This document shows, piece after piece, positions 1-8,532 of a stretch of DNA of 64,000 nucleotides. Location of the stretch: positions 310,001-374,000 of the forward strand of contig NZ_FNQN01000002.1 of NCBI RefSeq assembly GCF_900107645.1, written 5' to 3'. The notes beneath the pieces are model-generated. The model ran no database searches. It was not told the DNA's origin and saw only the letters and a program-made list of their open reading frames with translations. The first letter of the stretch is position 1. The number at the start of each line of letters is the position of its first letter. A program made the position numbers and the translations under genes. Source of the stretch: Desulfuromusa kysingii. Its GTDB lineage: Bacteria; Desulfobacterota; Desulfuromonadia; Desulfuromonadales; Geopsychrobacteraceae.

Positions 1-637
1 CCGGTGGAACAATTGTCTCAAGACGCACTTCTTCTGTAACAACAGACTCTCCTGGGGCACCAATAAAGGCATCGGTTCCCTGGTCACCACGGAACGTTCC
101 CACTCCGTGACTACTGAATGAGACGCGATCATAGGCCCCAATCCGTCCTGCTCCAGCAGCTAAAATGGCATCACGAACTTTCTCCTCATGACCGAGGGGT
201 ACGTAGACAACCAGTTTGTAATAATGACCGGGTTCAGGAGCCTCCAGGGGAGTTGTTTGAGTGACTCCAAGCCGTGCAGCAAGCCAGTCGTTCAAACCGT
301 CTGCGGCACGATCCAGATTCGTGTGCGCACAGACAACAGCAATGTCGTGTTTGATTGCTTGAAAAAGAACCCGTCCAGTCATATCAGTAGGACTCAGGCG
401 TTTGAGTGGTCTAAAAATCAAAGGATGATGGGAAATAAGAAGTTGCGCTCCACATCGATGAGCGGCTTCAATTGCGATCTCTTCGGGATCTAAAGAAATT
501 AAAATTTTATCAATTTTTGCTCTTGGGTCACCGACCTGAAGACCAACATTGTCCCAATCTTCAGCTAAAACAGGGGGACAAAGACGGTTAAGAAGGCCGA
601 TGATATCAGCGAGACAGGCGATTTTCTGTTTAGCCAT
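1..637 (-). CDS. NIF3-like dinuclear metal-centre protein (partial, C-terminus outside window)
   Basis: The minus-strand reading frame opens at an ATG at 637 and runs off the left edge, giving about 212 residues. It has the NIF3/YbgI family hallmarks: an N-terminal EDWDNVGLQVGD segment, a LLISHHPLIF metal-ligand segment (His70-His71) and a CAHTNLD segment (His105, Asp109). The family forms toroidal hexamers with a two-metal site; the physiological reaction is unsettled, although members are often annotated as type 2 GTP cyclohydrolase I. It lies downstream of rpoD and a tRNA on the same strand, a neighbourhood I associate with desulfuromonads. The terminator-like hairpin just upstream (661-686) suggests that it has its own transcript or is reached by readthrough. 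The family call is strong; the function is not. Confidence 0.88.
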   Translation of the reverse strand, partial: MAKQKIACLADIIGLLNRLCPPVLAEDWDNVGLQVGDPRAKIDKILISLDPEEIAIEAAHRCGAQLLISHHPLIFRPLKRLSPTDMTGRVLFQAIKHDIAVVCAHTNLDRAADGLNDWLAARLGVTQTTPLEAPEPGHYYKLVVYVPLGHEEKVRDAILAAGAGRIGAYDRVSFSSHGVGTFRGDQGTDAFIGAPGESVVTEEVRLETIVPP

Positions 638-660
638 ACAGCCGCCCCCACAAAAAGAAA

Positions 661-686
661 GAGTGCACCGGTTTCTCGGTGCACTC
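661..686 (-). terminator. Rho-independent terminator between tRNA and NIF3-like gene
   Basis: A perfect 10-bp stem (GAGTGCACCG / CGGTGCACTC) with a 6-nt loop is followed on the minus strand by TTTCTTTTTG. It would end transcripts coming from the tRNA/rpoD side, 24 nt before the NIF3-like start codon. Confidence 0.8.
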
Positions 687-844
687 TCTAGTTATTGCTT
701 TCCCTATACTTACCCTCTGCGACGCGACCTTTACGTCTACCCTGGGTTCTATCTCTGGCAACGTAAACTTGGATAAAAGACTGTCTCCGTTCAATCTATA
801 AGGCCTAATAAAGAATGTAGCGTCATTATCGCTAGGGGTTAATC
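687..844 (-). other. Spacer between tRNA and terminator, possibly a structured transcript
   Basis: No convincing protein is encoded here. On the minus strand the segment lies between the tRNA 3' end and a strong terminator. It contains a second 7-bp inverted repeat (TTTACGT at 730-736 with ACGTAAA at 761-767) enclosing a purine-rich loop. It may be only the tRNA trailer, or it may carry a small RNA. I could not match it to a known RNA family by eye: it is not RNase P, SRP or tmRNA. Confidence 0.3.
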
Positions 845-921
845 TGGTGGGCCCACGAGGACTCGAACCTCGGACCAGCCGGTTATGAGCCGGCGGCTCT
901 AACCAACTGAGCTATGGGCCC
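845..921 (-). tRNA. tRNA with CAT anticodon (elongator Met or Ile2)
   Basis: This 77-nt cloverleaf on the minus strand has an encoded 3' CCA (845-847), a GGGCCCA/TGGGCCC acceptor stem, a GTTCGAGTCC T-arm and the anticodon loop CTCATAA between GCCGG and CCGGC stems. A CAT anticodon can mean initiator Met, elongator Met or the lysidine-modified Ile2. The acceptor begins with a G-C pair, which argues against a typical initiator. The C4-G69 and C5-G68 pairs are the kind of acceptor determinants used by TilS, so Ile2 is a real possibility. The exact isotype cannot be settled by eye. Confidence 0.93.
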
Positions 922-1017
922 TTCGCACAAGAGATAAGGATAGTGAATACAGCTGCTTTCTGTCAAGCAAAAGTCTTCCATCCTCTTCAAATTTCTTGCG
1001 ATTTGGTTAAATAAACA

Positions 1018-2769
1018 TCAACTTTCCGTTGAGGCAAACCCTCGCAACCGTTTTGCCCGACTGGGATGACGCAGCTTTCTCAACGCTTTTGCTTCAATCT
1101 GCCGGATCCGCTCACGGGTGACGTTAAAGTCCTGGCCAACCTCTTCGAGGGTATGATCTGATTTTTCACCGATACCAAAACGCATCCGCAGCACTTTTTC
1201 TTCCCGCGGAGTCAGCGACGCAAGGACTCGCGAGGTCTGATCGGAAAGATTCCCTTTAAGAACCGCCTCCAGAGGAGAAACAACCCCTTTGTCCTCAATG
1301 AAATCACCAAGCGAGGAGTCTTCCTCCTCACCGATGGGGGTCTCTAGACTGATCGGCTCTTTTGCGATCTTCAGCACCCTACGGACCTTGTCGAGAGGGA
1401 GATCCATCCGATCAGCGATCTCCTCCGGGGTCGGTTCACGTCCACATTCCTGCACGAGCTGGCGTGTCGTTCTGATCAACTTATTGATCGTCTCAATCAT
1501 ATGGACTGGAATTCTGATTGTCCGGGCCTGATCAGCGATAGCTCGGGTAATCGCCTGACGAATCCACCAGGTGGCATAGGTTGAGAATTTATATCCGCGA
1601 CGATATTCAAACTTGTCGACCGCCTTCATCAAGCCAATATTTCCCTCTTGAATCAAATCGAGAAATTGCAGGCCACGGTTGGTATATTTCTTGGCAATGG
1701 AAACCACGAGGCGGAGATTCGCCTCAACCAGTTCTGCTTTGGCTTTTTTCGCGATCCATTCCCCTTTATAAACTTTTTTCAAATACTCAAGCAGATCACC
1801 GGGCTCAAAACCGGACTCTTCAGTCACCCGCTTGAATTTTCTTTCAGCCGCCAGCAACCGCTTTTCGACCGACAGCAGGACGTCACCGGCGACATTTAAC
1901 TCATCAGCAACGGCATGCGCTTCTTCGTCATTCTGTCGCATCCGGGTCAGATAACTGCTGATTTCGTTATAGGGGCGATTGATCTTTTCTTCGCAATCAG
2001 CAATTTCTGCTTTCCCTTTTTTAACTTGGTTGCCCATATCTTTAAGACGGTCAACAATCTTGGCAACCTGAAAATCTTTGAGCCGGACCTCACGTAACAG
2101 CTTGATCAGTTCTTTCCGGTCGGCCGCATCCTGTTCTTCGAGTTCCTGACGCTTCTTTTTACTGAGAGAACCCTGTAACGCTTCCTGCGTCTCCTGCAAT
2201 CGCTGATCAATAACCTGGATCTGCTCATACGCTTCAAGTAAGCGCTTACGCTGCTTTCCTTCGGCTTCGCCACCCTCTTCTTCGTCATAGTCACGGGTGA
2301 TATCTGATACCCGAATCTGCTCTTTCTCCAGTTTTGCAAGCAACTGCATTACCGCTTGAGCAGCGATCGGGGTCCGCATGACCACCTTCGTCACCTGAGC
2401 CTCACCCTCTTCAATACGTTTGGCGATCTCAACTTCACCTTCACGGGTCAACAGGGCAACTTGTCCCATTTCGCGTAGATACATCCGCACCGGATCGCTG
2501 GTTCGACCAAGAGTCCCGGCCTCAAGCTCAACTTCACGTTCATCACCATCATCATCGTCGTCGTCGTCTTTTGATGTTGATGCTTTACTTTCAGTTTCAA
2601 CAATTTCAATGTCCATCTCGCCAAACATCCCCATCACATCTTCAAGTTGCTCTGAAGACACCATGTTAGCGGGCAACATGTCATTCACCTCATCATAGGT
2701 CAGGAAACCTTTTTCCTTCCCCATGTCGATTAGTTGCTGAATCTCATCCGGATTAATTTTTTTTGCCAT
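1018..2769 (-). CDS. rpoD: RNA polymerase primary sigma factor RpoD
   Basis: This 583-residue protein is the housekeeping sigma-70 factor, which directs core RNA polymerase to -35/-10 promoters. It has an N-terminal region 1.1, a run of seven Asp at residues 68-74, then region 1.2 ([11 protein letters not shown]), a long non-conserved region, region 2 ([34 protein letters not shown]) and the region 4.2 helix-turn-helix ([20 protein letters not shown]). The length is normal for a proteobacterial RpoD. It starts 63 nt downstream of dnaG on the same strand, so the two are probably co-transcribed. The poly-Asp tract is a local oddity, not damage. Confidence 0.98.
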   Translation of the reverse strand: MAKKINPDEIQQLIDMGKEKGFLTYDEVNDMLPANMVSSEQLEDVMGMFGEMDIEIVETESKASTSKDDDDDDDGDEREVELEAGTLGRTSDPVRMYLREMGQVALLTREGEVEIAKRIEEGEAQVTKVVMRTPIAAQAVMQLLAKLEKEQIRVSDITRDYDEEEGGEAEGKQRKRLLEAYEQIQVIDQRLQETQEALQGSLSKKKRQELEEQDAADRKELIKLLREVRLKDFQVAKIVDRLKDMGNQVKKGKAEIADCEEKINRPYNEISSYLTRMRQNDEEAHAVADELNVAGDVLLSVEKRLLAAERKFKRVTEESGFEPGDLLEYLKKVYKGEWIAKKAKAELVEANLRLVVSIAKKYTNRGLQFLDLIQEGNIGLMKAVDKFEYRRGYKFSTYATWWIRQAITRAIADQARTIRIPVHMIETINKLIRTTRQLVQECGREPTPEEIADRMDLPLDKVRRVLKIAKEPISLETPIGEEEDSSLGDFIEDKGVVSPLEAVLKGNLSDQTSRVLASLTPREEKVLRMRFGIGEKSDHTLEEVGQDFNVTRERIRQIEAKALRKLRHPSRAKRLRGFASTES

Positions 2770-2832
2770 TCGTCCCTGATCTCCTCTGCCGTCTGAAAAA
2801 TGCAGACTTCTATATTCAAGTAAGTGTAACCG

Positions 2833-4674
2833 CTACTTCAAATTTTTAAACTGTTTGAGCAAATTATTTGCCTCATTTATCGTCCCTGAATCTCCACCCT
2901 GTTCAAATTTACGCAATTTTTCAATCGATTCCCGCCGTTTTTGCTTTTTCAATTCTCGCTGTAAAGCGGTTAAACAACCGGAAAAAACCGCATCCACTCC
3001 TTCACTGAATTGCCCCTTATCCAAAAGCGATATCGCCATCAATAACCGCGCTTTATCCGCCGGAAGGTCATCAATGAACGTGGCCATATCTAGGCCAGAC
3101 TCAGTCGCCTGATCTAACAGTAGCTGTGCCATGTCCCGAGCTTCTTGATGATTAAAAAGATCAACGCCTCCAGCCTTCAATATCTGCTGACTGCTGACAT
3201 GATTTTGCAACAAAAGACACAACAGCGTCTCCTCGGAACGACTCCAGTCGGGCTTTACTTCAGATCTCCTCGACGGAGGTGCATACCCTCCCGGTGCTTC
3301 CACGGGAAGAGGGGGTTCCGGAAGCGGACAGCTCTCCGTTGCAGGGGGTGACAAGGTCGGTCTTTTTTGTTGTCCCCGACCGATAACCTTGTTGTTCACC
3401 TGACGCAAACGCTCAAGATCAATGCCACTGCGCTGCGCCAACTCCTTCAAATAAAGATCCTGCTCTAACTCACTGCTCAGCTTCGCAATCTGCTCCACAA
3501 TCTGTTCGGCCGCTCTGACCTTTGCCTCAATTCCGTTCCCCGCCTCAGAAAGGACATCTGCCATGAAGAAATCCATAGCCGAACGTGCTTTTCCAAGCCG
3601 GACACGGAAGGCATCGACACCTTCCTTGCGCATAAAGGAGTCGGGATCCTCACCCTTTGGCAATTCAATGACAGCAGCAGGAATCCCCTCCTCCTGCAAT
3701 ACGGTCATCGCCTTGAATGTCGCCTTTTTACCGGCGGAATCCTGATCAAACAAAAGGACAACCCGCTGAACATAACGCTTGAGCAAGTGCGCATGGTCTG
3801 TCGTCAATGCGGTGCCACAGGTCGCAACAACCTGAGGAAATCCAGCCCGATACAGCGCCAACTGATCAAAGTAACCCTCGACTAAAAGAACTTCTCCACA
3901 CTGGCGCATGGCCTGTCGTGCCTGAAACAGACCAAACAGAATCCGCCCTTTATGATAGATGGGCGATTCGGGTGAATTAATATATTTGGGCTTACTATCA
4001 TCCAACACCCGCCCGGCAAAGGCGATAATCCGCCCCGACAGATCATGGACCGGAAAAATCAGCCGTCCACGAAACGGGTCATAGTCACCACGCTCTTGCT
4101 TCCCGGGCCGCAATAGCCCCAGAACGCGAGCATCATCCGTAGCAAGGCCCTGTTCTTCTAAATGGGTCCTCAGCCCGTCCCAGGATTCGGAAAAACCGAT
4201 CTGGTATTCCCCCGAAGCTTTACGACCATAACCACGAACTTTCATATACTGACGCGCAGGCTCACCTGCCGGATGCTCCATCAGCAAGCGATGAAAGTAT
4301 GCCGCCGCCACCTCGTTGACCCGGTATAGGCGCGCCCGTTGCCGTTCTCGTTGCTCCTCTTCCGGTGTCGGGATATGCTCTTCCAGCTCAATCCCGGACC
4401 GTTCTGCCAGCATCCTTACCGCATCCGGGAAGACAAGCCCTTCGATTTTCATCAAAAAGGAGAAGACATCACCACCAACGCCGCAACCGAAACAGTGGAA
4501 AAACTGCCGCGCAGAATTGACACTGAACGAGGGCGTTTTTTCCGAATGAAAAGGGCAAAGTCCGGTATGATTAGCCCCGGAATGTTTCAAACTGACATAT
4601 TGAGAAATTAACTCAACAATATCTGTTCGCTCACGGATTTCATTGATTTTACTCTCTGAAATTTGCCCGGACAT
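2833..4674 (-). CDS. dnaG: DNA primase DnaG
   Basis: This 613-residue primase makes RNA primers at the replication fork in partnership with DnaB helicase. The N-terminal zinc-binding domain has ligands Cys40, His43, Cys61 and Cys64. The TOPRIM catalytic core shows EGYFD (Glu266) and the acidic pair Asp310/Asp312 (LLFDQDSAGKK). The C-terminal part, past about residue 480, is the DnaB-interaction region. The gene sits 3 nt after mutS2 and 63 nt before rpoD, so the dnaG-rpoD macromolecular synthesis pair is retained. rpsU, its usual third member, is not present here. Confidence 0.98.
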   Translation of the reverse strand: MSGQISESKINEIRERTDIVELISQYVSLKHSGANHTGLCPFHSEKTPSFSVNSARQFFHCFGCGVGGDVFSFLMKIEGLVFPDAVRMLAERSGIELEEHIPTPEEEQRERQRARLYRVNEVAAAYFHRLLMEHPAGEPARQYMKVRGYGRKASGEYQIGFSESWDGLRTHLEEQGLATDDARVLGLLRPGKQERGDYDPFRGRLIFPVHDLSGRIIAFAGRVLDDSKPKYINSPESPIYHKGRILFGLFQARQAMRQCGEVLLVEGYFDQLALYRAGFPQVVATCGTALTTDHAHLLKRYVQRVVLLFDQDSAGKKATFKAMTVLQEEGIPAAVIELPKGEDPDSFMRKEGVDAFRVRLGKARSAMDFFMADVLSEAGNGIEAKVRAAEQIVEQIAKLSSELEQDLYLKELAQRSGIDLERLRQVNNKVIGRGQQKRPTLSPPATESCPLPEPPLPVEAPGGYAPPSRRSEVKPDWSRSEETLLCLLLQNHVSSQQILKAGGVDLFNHQEARDMAQLLLDQATESGLDMATFIDDLPADKARLLMAISLLDKGQFSEGVDAVFSGCLTALQRELKKQKRRESIEKLRKFEQGGDSGTINEANNLLKQFKNLK

Positions 4675-4677
4675 CCG

Positions 4678-7062
4678 TTAATCTCTCAATTCAACGATAG
4701 TTATATTATCTCCGCCCTGAGCAATCGGAGCCGCATAAAAAGCTGTCACTCCAGCCTCTGCCGCAAGATGCTCACGCACAGCCCGGCGCAGAATCCCCTC
4801 TCCTGAACCGTGGATGATTTCAATTTTTTGCAAATTATTTAACATGGCGTCATCAATGAAGCGGCCTAGCTGCGCCATCGCTTCATCAACCCGTTGGCCA
4901 ATCAGTTTAATCTCTGGACGAATCTGCCGATCCACCATGCTACGTGAAACCTGACCGCCACCGCTGGAACTGGCAACAAAGCGACGTGGGCTAAACTGTT
5001 CCAACGCTTCAAGCGACTGGCGCATGCGTTTGCCACCAACCAATAAATCAATCTCCGCACCCTGAATCCGCTCGACCTGGGCCTCAACCCCTAACGCAGA
5101 AATCCGCACCAACTCCCCGACCGTTAGCTGGACCGGAACGCTGCCGGACCGCTTTAGTTTCGGTCTATAAGGGGACAAGTCTGCTCTGGCAGCCGAAAAT
5201 TGCTGTTTTTCATCTATGGCCTGTTGCGGTGACACCGTGCCGGGCTTGCTCCTGCGCAAGACCTTCATCCGTGACTCAGTTGCAGCAATCAACTCATCAG
5301 CCTGTCGGGTCGCCCTAGCAAGGATCTCCTTCTTTTTCTCCTTGAGCTGCTGCAGTTGTTGTTTGCGTAACTGTTGAGCTGAGTCAGCTTCAAGCCGCAA
5401 CCGTTTGGTCAGGACAAGTTCCTGATCGAGCTCCTGCTGTCTGCGATTCAACTTTATCAACAAAGCACTATGGTCATGCTCTTCCTGACCAAGGTATTGA
5501 ACCGCACGCTGTAAAACATGTTGCGGCAATCCCAATCGTTTAGCTGTCGTCAACGCACTGCTGGCTCCGGGGATTCCATAACGGAGTCGATACGTTGGTG
5601 CCAGAGTTTCAGGATCAAACTCAACCGCCGCATTCTCAATCGCAGGCTGCCCGTGAGCAAAATGCTTCAACTGACCCAAATGGGTAGTCAGCAGCGTCTT
5701 GGCTCCCTGCTGGCAAAGCTGATCAAGCACCGCTTGAACCAGAGCCGCACCTTCTGCAGGATCGGTTCCCGTCCCCGCCTCATCAAGCAGAACCAGAGTT
5801 TCAGCATCAGCTTGTTCAAGAATTTCCCGCATTTTCAGCAAGTGACCTGAAAAAGTTGATAAACTCTGCGCAATGCTTTGCTGATCACCGATATCAACAT
5901 GCAGATGCTGATAGAGATGCAAGCGGCTCTCCGGGTGACAGGGAACATGTAGCCCTGAACGCAGCATCAGCAACTGTAGACCCAATGTCTTCAAAGCAAC
6001 GGACTTACCCCCGGTATTCGGGCCACTGATCACTAGAGCGTGACAATCCTTCCCCAGCAACACATCGATCCCAACCGCAGCATCATGATCAAAACGACCG
6101 TCGATCTCCATCAACAGAGGGTGCCGCGCTTGTTTTAATTCAATGACCGAATCACTGGCCAACTCTGGCCGGCACCCCTGATATCCACGAGACAACCGCC
6201 CCGCCGCAAAGCGAAGATCAATCCGGGCCAGTGTTTTCTGATTGTTTTGCAGCACCGGCGTATCACGACGCACCAGCCCTGCCAACTCCAGTAAAATCCG
6301 CCGTTCTTCCCGCTGCTCTTCCCGCGCTAATTGTTGTAGACGGTTGTTCCCCTCCAACACCTGCGAAGGCTCCAGATAGAGGGTCTGGCCACTAGCTGAC
6401 TCATCTTGCACAAAACCTTTCAGTTGGCCACGGCAATCACTTTTCAGTGGCACGACATAGCGGTTATTGCGGATAGTTATCAGCCGTTCCTGAAACAGGC
6501 TCGAAGAGTGCTCACCGGTTAACAACTGGTCTAGTTGCTGCTTGATACGACTACGCGTCTGGCGGATCTGATAACGCAAATCTCCCAACACAAATGACGC
6601 ACTATCGAGCAGTTCACCACGGGACCCAATTGAGTCTTGCAGGCGCCGTTGCAATTCAGCCAGAGGAGTTATGTTAAAGGCTAAAGTCGCGAGAGAGAGA
6701 TCTTGACTCTGCGTCTTAAACCAGAGGCGACAATCCTCCATAACCCGCAACGACTGCACAACTTTCAGCAACTCTTCAGTGGCAATCAGACTCCCTTCAG
6801 CCCGGACCTGACCAAGCAACTCGGTCAAATCCCAGCAACCACCAAGGGATGGGGCCTGGCCATCATTGAGACATTGGACAGCCTCATCCACTTCAGTCAA
6901 AGCGGCCTCAATATCAACTTGAGCTGACAGAGGCTGCAATTGCTCAGCAGACAGACGCCCTGGCTCTGACTGAGTTTGACCGGCTAGAAGCCCCTTTAAC
7001 CGGGGATATTCCAGACGTTGCATTGCCGTTTCACTACAGATCATCGCCTGATTATTGTCCAA
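4678..7062 (-). CDS. mutS2: MutS2-family ATPase/endonuclease
   Basis: This 794-residue MutS2 lacks the mismatch-binding domain of MutS. It has a core and clamp region, an ABC-type ATPase domain with Walker A GPNTGGKS at residues 347-354, a Walker B segment ending LVLLDEAGTGTDP, a long Gln/Glu/Lys-rich coiled coil, and a C-terminal Smr domain (IEIIHGSGEG). MutS2 proteins act on branched DNA and suppress recombination. In some bacteria they also rescue collided ribosomes, so either role is possible. The start overlaps the end of cvpA by 11 nt and the stop is 3 nt from dnaG, consistent with a single operon. Confidence 0.97.
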   Translation of the reverse strand: MDNNQAMICSETAMQRLEYPRLKGLLAGQTQSEPGRLSAEQLQPLSAQVDIEAALTEVDEAVQCLNDGQAPSLGGCWDLTELLGQVRAEGSLIATEELLKVVQSLRVMEDCRLWFKTQSQDLSLATLAFNITPLAELQRRLQDSIGSRGELLDSASFVLGDLRYQIRQTRSRIKQQLDQLLTGEHSSSLFQERLITIRNNRYVVPLKSDCRGQLKGFVQDESASGQTLYLEPSQVLEGNNRLQQLAREEQREERRILLELAGLVRRDTPVLQNNQKTLARIDLRFAAGRLSRGYQGCRPELASDSVIELKQARHPLLMEIDGRFDHDAAVGIDVLLGKDCHALVISGPNTGGKSVALKTLGLQLLMLRSGLHVPCHPESRLHLYQHLHVDIGDQQSIAQSLSTFSGHLLKMREILEQADAETLVLLDEAGTGTDPAEGAALVQAVLDQLCQQGAKTLLTTHLGQLKHFAHGQPAIENAAVEFDPETLAPTYRLRYGIPGASSALTTAKRLGLPQHVLQRAVQYLGQEEHDHSALLIKLNRRQQELDQELVLTKRLRLEADSAQQLRKQQLQQLKEKKKEILARATRQADELIAATESRMKVLRRSKPGTVSPQQAIDEKQQFSAARADLSPYRPKLKRSGSVPVQLTVGELVRISALGVEAQVERIQGAEIDLLVGGKRMRQSLEALEQFSPRRFVASSSGGGQVSRSMVDRQIRPEIKLIGQRVDEAMAQLGRFIDDAMLNNLQKIEIIHGSGEGILRRAVREHLAAEAGVTAFYAAPIAQGGDNITIVELRD

Positions 7063-7537
7063 TCAAACTTCGGCTTCCCATAAATATTGATTCTCCGAGA
7101 GTGGCAAACGGTGGCGCCAACTGTGAGGCCTTGATCTTCCCTCTGACAAAATCGGGAGCAACGGAAGAGTTGAGAGCGAGGACGATCATTGACAGGACCA
7201 CTACACCCTGGACCACCCCGAATATCGCCCCTGCTAAGCGGTTAAACCCACCAAGAAAAATAAGTTTAACAAACCGGTTGAGGACAAAACCAATAACGGC
7301 AAAAAGGAAAACCAGAAGTAAAAATATTGCGAGGAATGAGCCCCAGACGCACAGCTTATCTGGCAAGCTGAAAGAATCTTGCAGCAGTTGCGCCAAGGGC
7401 AAGTAAAAGGTAAAAGCAAAGACTCCACCCAAAACCAGCCCGAGTAACGAACAAACCTCTTTCAGTAACCCCCGGAAAATCCCCTTAAAAAGGAAGAAAA
7501 CAAGGACCACCAATATGACAATATCAACCAACCCCAA
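7052..7537 (-). CDS. cvpA: CvpA family membrane protein
   Basis: The protein has 161 residues and four predicted membrane segments. It begins with the family-typical LVDIVILVVLVFFLFKG and continues with a GxxRGLLKEV segment, and its size is normal for CvpA. CvpA is an inner-membrane protein linked to colicin V production and to envelope homeostasis; its biochemical role is unresolved. It is embedded between yqeY (14-nt gap) and mutS2 (11-nt overlap). A mutS2 neighbour is common for this family. Confidence 0.9.
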   Translation of the reverse strand: MGLVDIVILVVLVFFLFKGIFRGLLKEVCSLLGLVLGGVFAFTFYLPLAQLLQDSFSLPDKLCVWGSFLAIFLLLVFLFAVIGFVLNRFVKLIFLGGFNRLAGAIFGVVQGVVVLSMIVLALNSSVAPDFVRGKIKASQLAPPFATLGESIFMGSRSLIGQ

Positions 7538-7551
7538 GAATCACTCCATCG

Positions 7552-7998
7552 TTACCCTGCCAGAAGTTCCCGCACCAACTGATTGACAACCTTGCCATCA
7601 GCAGAGCCTTTCGTCTTCGCCATAACCAGCGGCATCACCTTCCCCATATCTTTCATGGATGCTGCACCAATCTCCGCAATCACTGATGTCACAATACTGC
7701 GAATTTCAGCTTCATCCAGTTGGGCGGGAAGATACTGCTGTAAAACCGCCAATTCAGCCTCTTCTTTAGCTGCCAACTCGGGACGGCCATTGTCGCTGTA
7801 CATCTGTGCGGCTTCGCGACGCTGCTTCACTGCAGTACTGATCACACCAAGAATACCGTCATCATCAAGCTCTTGTTGTATTTCGATCTCTTTATTTTTG
7901 ATGGCACTGCGCAACTGCCGAATCGTTCCAAGACGGTCCGCTTGTTTGGCCTTCATCGCCTCTTTCATATCCTGCATAAGTTGATCTTTGAGATTCAT
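7552..7998 (-). CDS. yqeY: GatB/YqeY domain protein
   Basis: This 148-residue stand-alone YqeY protein (KDQLMQDMKEAMKAKQ at the start, GSADGKVVNQLVRELL at the end) resembles the C-terminal tail domain of GatB, the amidotransferase subunit that contacts tRNA. Free-standing YqeY proteins are thought to have tRNA-related or amidotransferase-like activity, but this is not proven. It is the first gene of the yqeY-cvpA-mutS2-dnaG-rpoD run. In many relatives rpsU precedes it, but no S21-like frame is visible upstream here. Confidence 0.93.
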   Translation of the reverse strand: MNLKDQLMQDMKEAMKAKQADRLGTIRQLRSAIKNKEIEIQQELDDDGILGVISTAVKQRREAAQMYSDNGRPELAAKEEAELAVLQQYLPAQLDEAEIRSIVTSVIAEIGAASMKDMGKVMPLVMAKTKGSADGKVVNQLVRELLAG

Positions 7999-8532
7999 AG
8001 ATTCCCCTGTGAAAAAGAAAGCCTGCCAGATCTATACTCTGGCTCTTTAAATACAAAGAGGGTGTCCGGAAAATTCCGACACCCGCAATAAAATATGGTC
8101 TCTAACAAACGCCACTGATATTTTGCCTTCAGCTTATATACTCATTTAAAATAATCTGGTAGTTTATGTGTTTCAAAGCCATAAAGCAAGATTTCTTTAC
8201 ATGTACCACTTGCTTTTTGCTTTCGCACGTATTTTGGAGCTGAATAAGAATTGATGATCAGCTCCAATAGCACGACAGGAATTGATCGACACCGAGCCCT
8301 TAAGGGAACTTCAAAGGTGAACAGAAGCCATCAGAACGAATGCTAAAGAGCCTATCCCCGGATCCGATTCATCAACGCAAACCGCCAAGATCGCTCCTCA
8401 TATCTGGAGCCGCAGCAGATGAACCCTTTTACCTCTCCTCAAGGCATGATATAAACGCCCATATTCTTCGTATGTTCTTTACTGTTATTCCATAAGATCA
8501 AAGCTGATTGAGATCAAACTTGGCGGGGAAGC
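7999..8532. other. 534-bp divergent intergenic region with two inverted repeats
   Basis: This region separates the yqeY operon (minus) from the sensor kinase gene (plus). It holds an imperfect hairpin at 8060-8084 (GGGTGTC...GACACCC) without a good T-tract, and a clean inverted repeat at 8234-8267. I see no coding sequence and no rpsU. The promoters of both flanking operons must lie here, but I could not assign them with confidence. Confidence 0.5.
8234..8267. repeat. 10-bp inverted repeat, candidate operator
   Basis: TTGGAGCTGA at 8234-8243 is exactly mirrored by TCAGCTCCAA at 8258-8267 across a 14-bp spacer. No T-run follows on either strand, so it reads better as a protein-binding dyad between divergent operons than as a terminator. 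The binding protein is unknown. Confidence 0.45.

Noticed and set aside
188-776. Two plus-strand open frames opposite the NIF3-like gene
   Set aside because: Shadows of the minus-strand gene and spacer, with low-complexity, unlikely composition.
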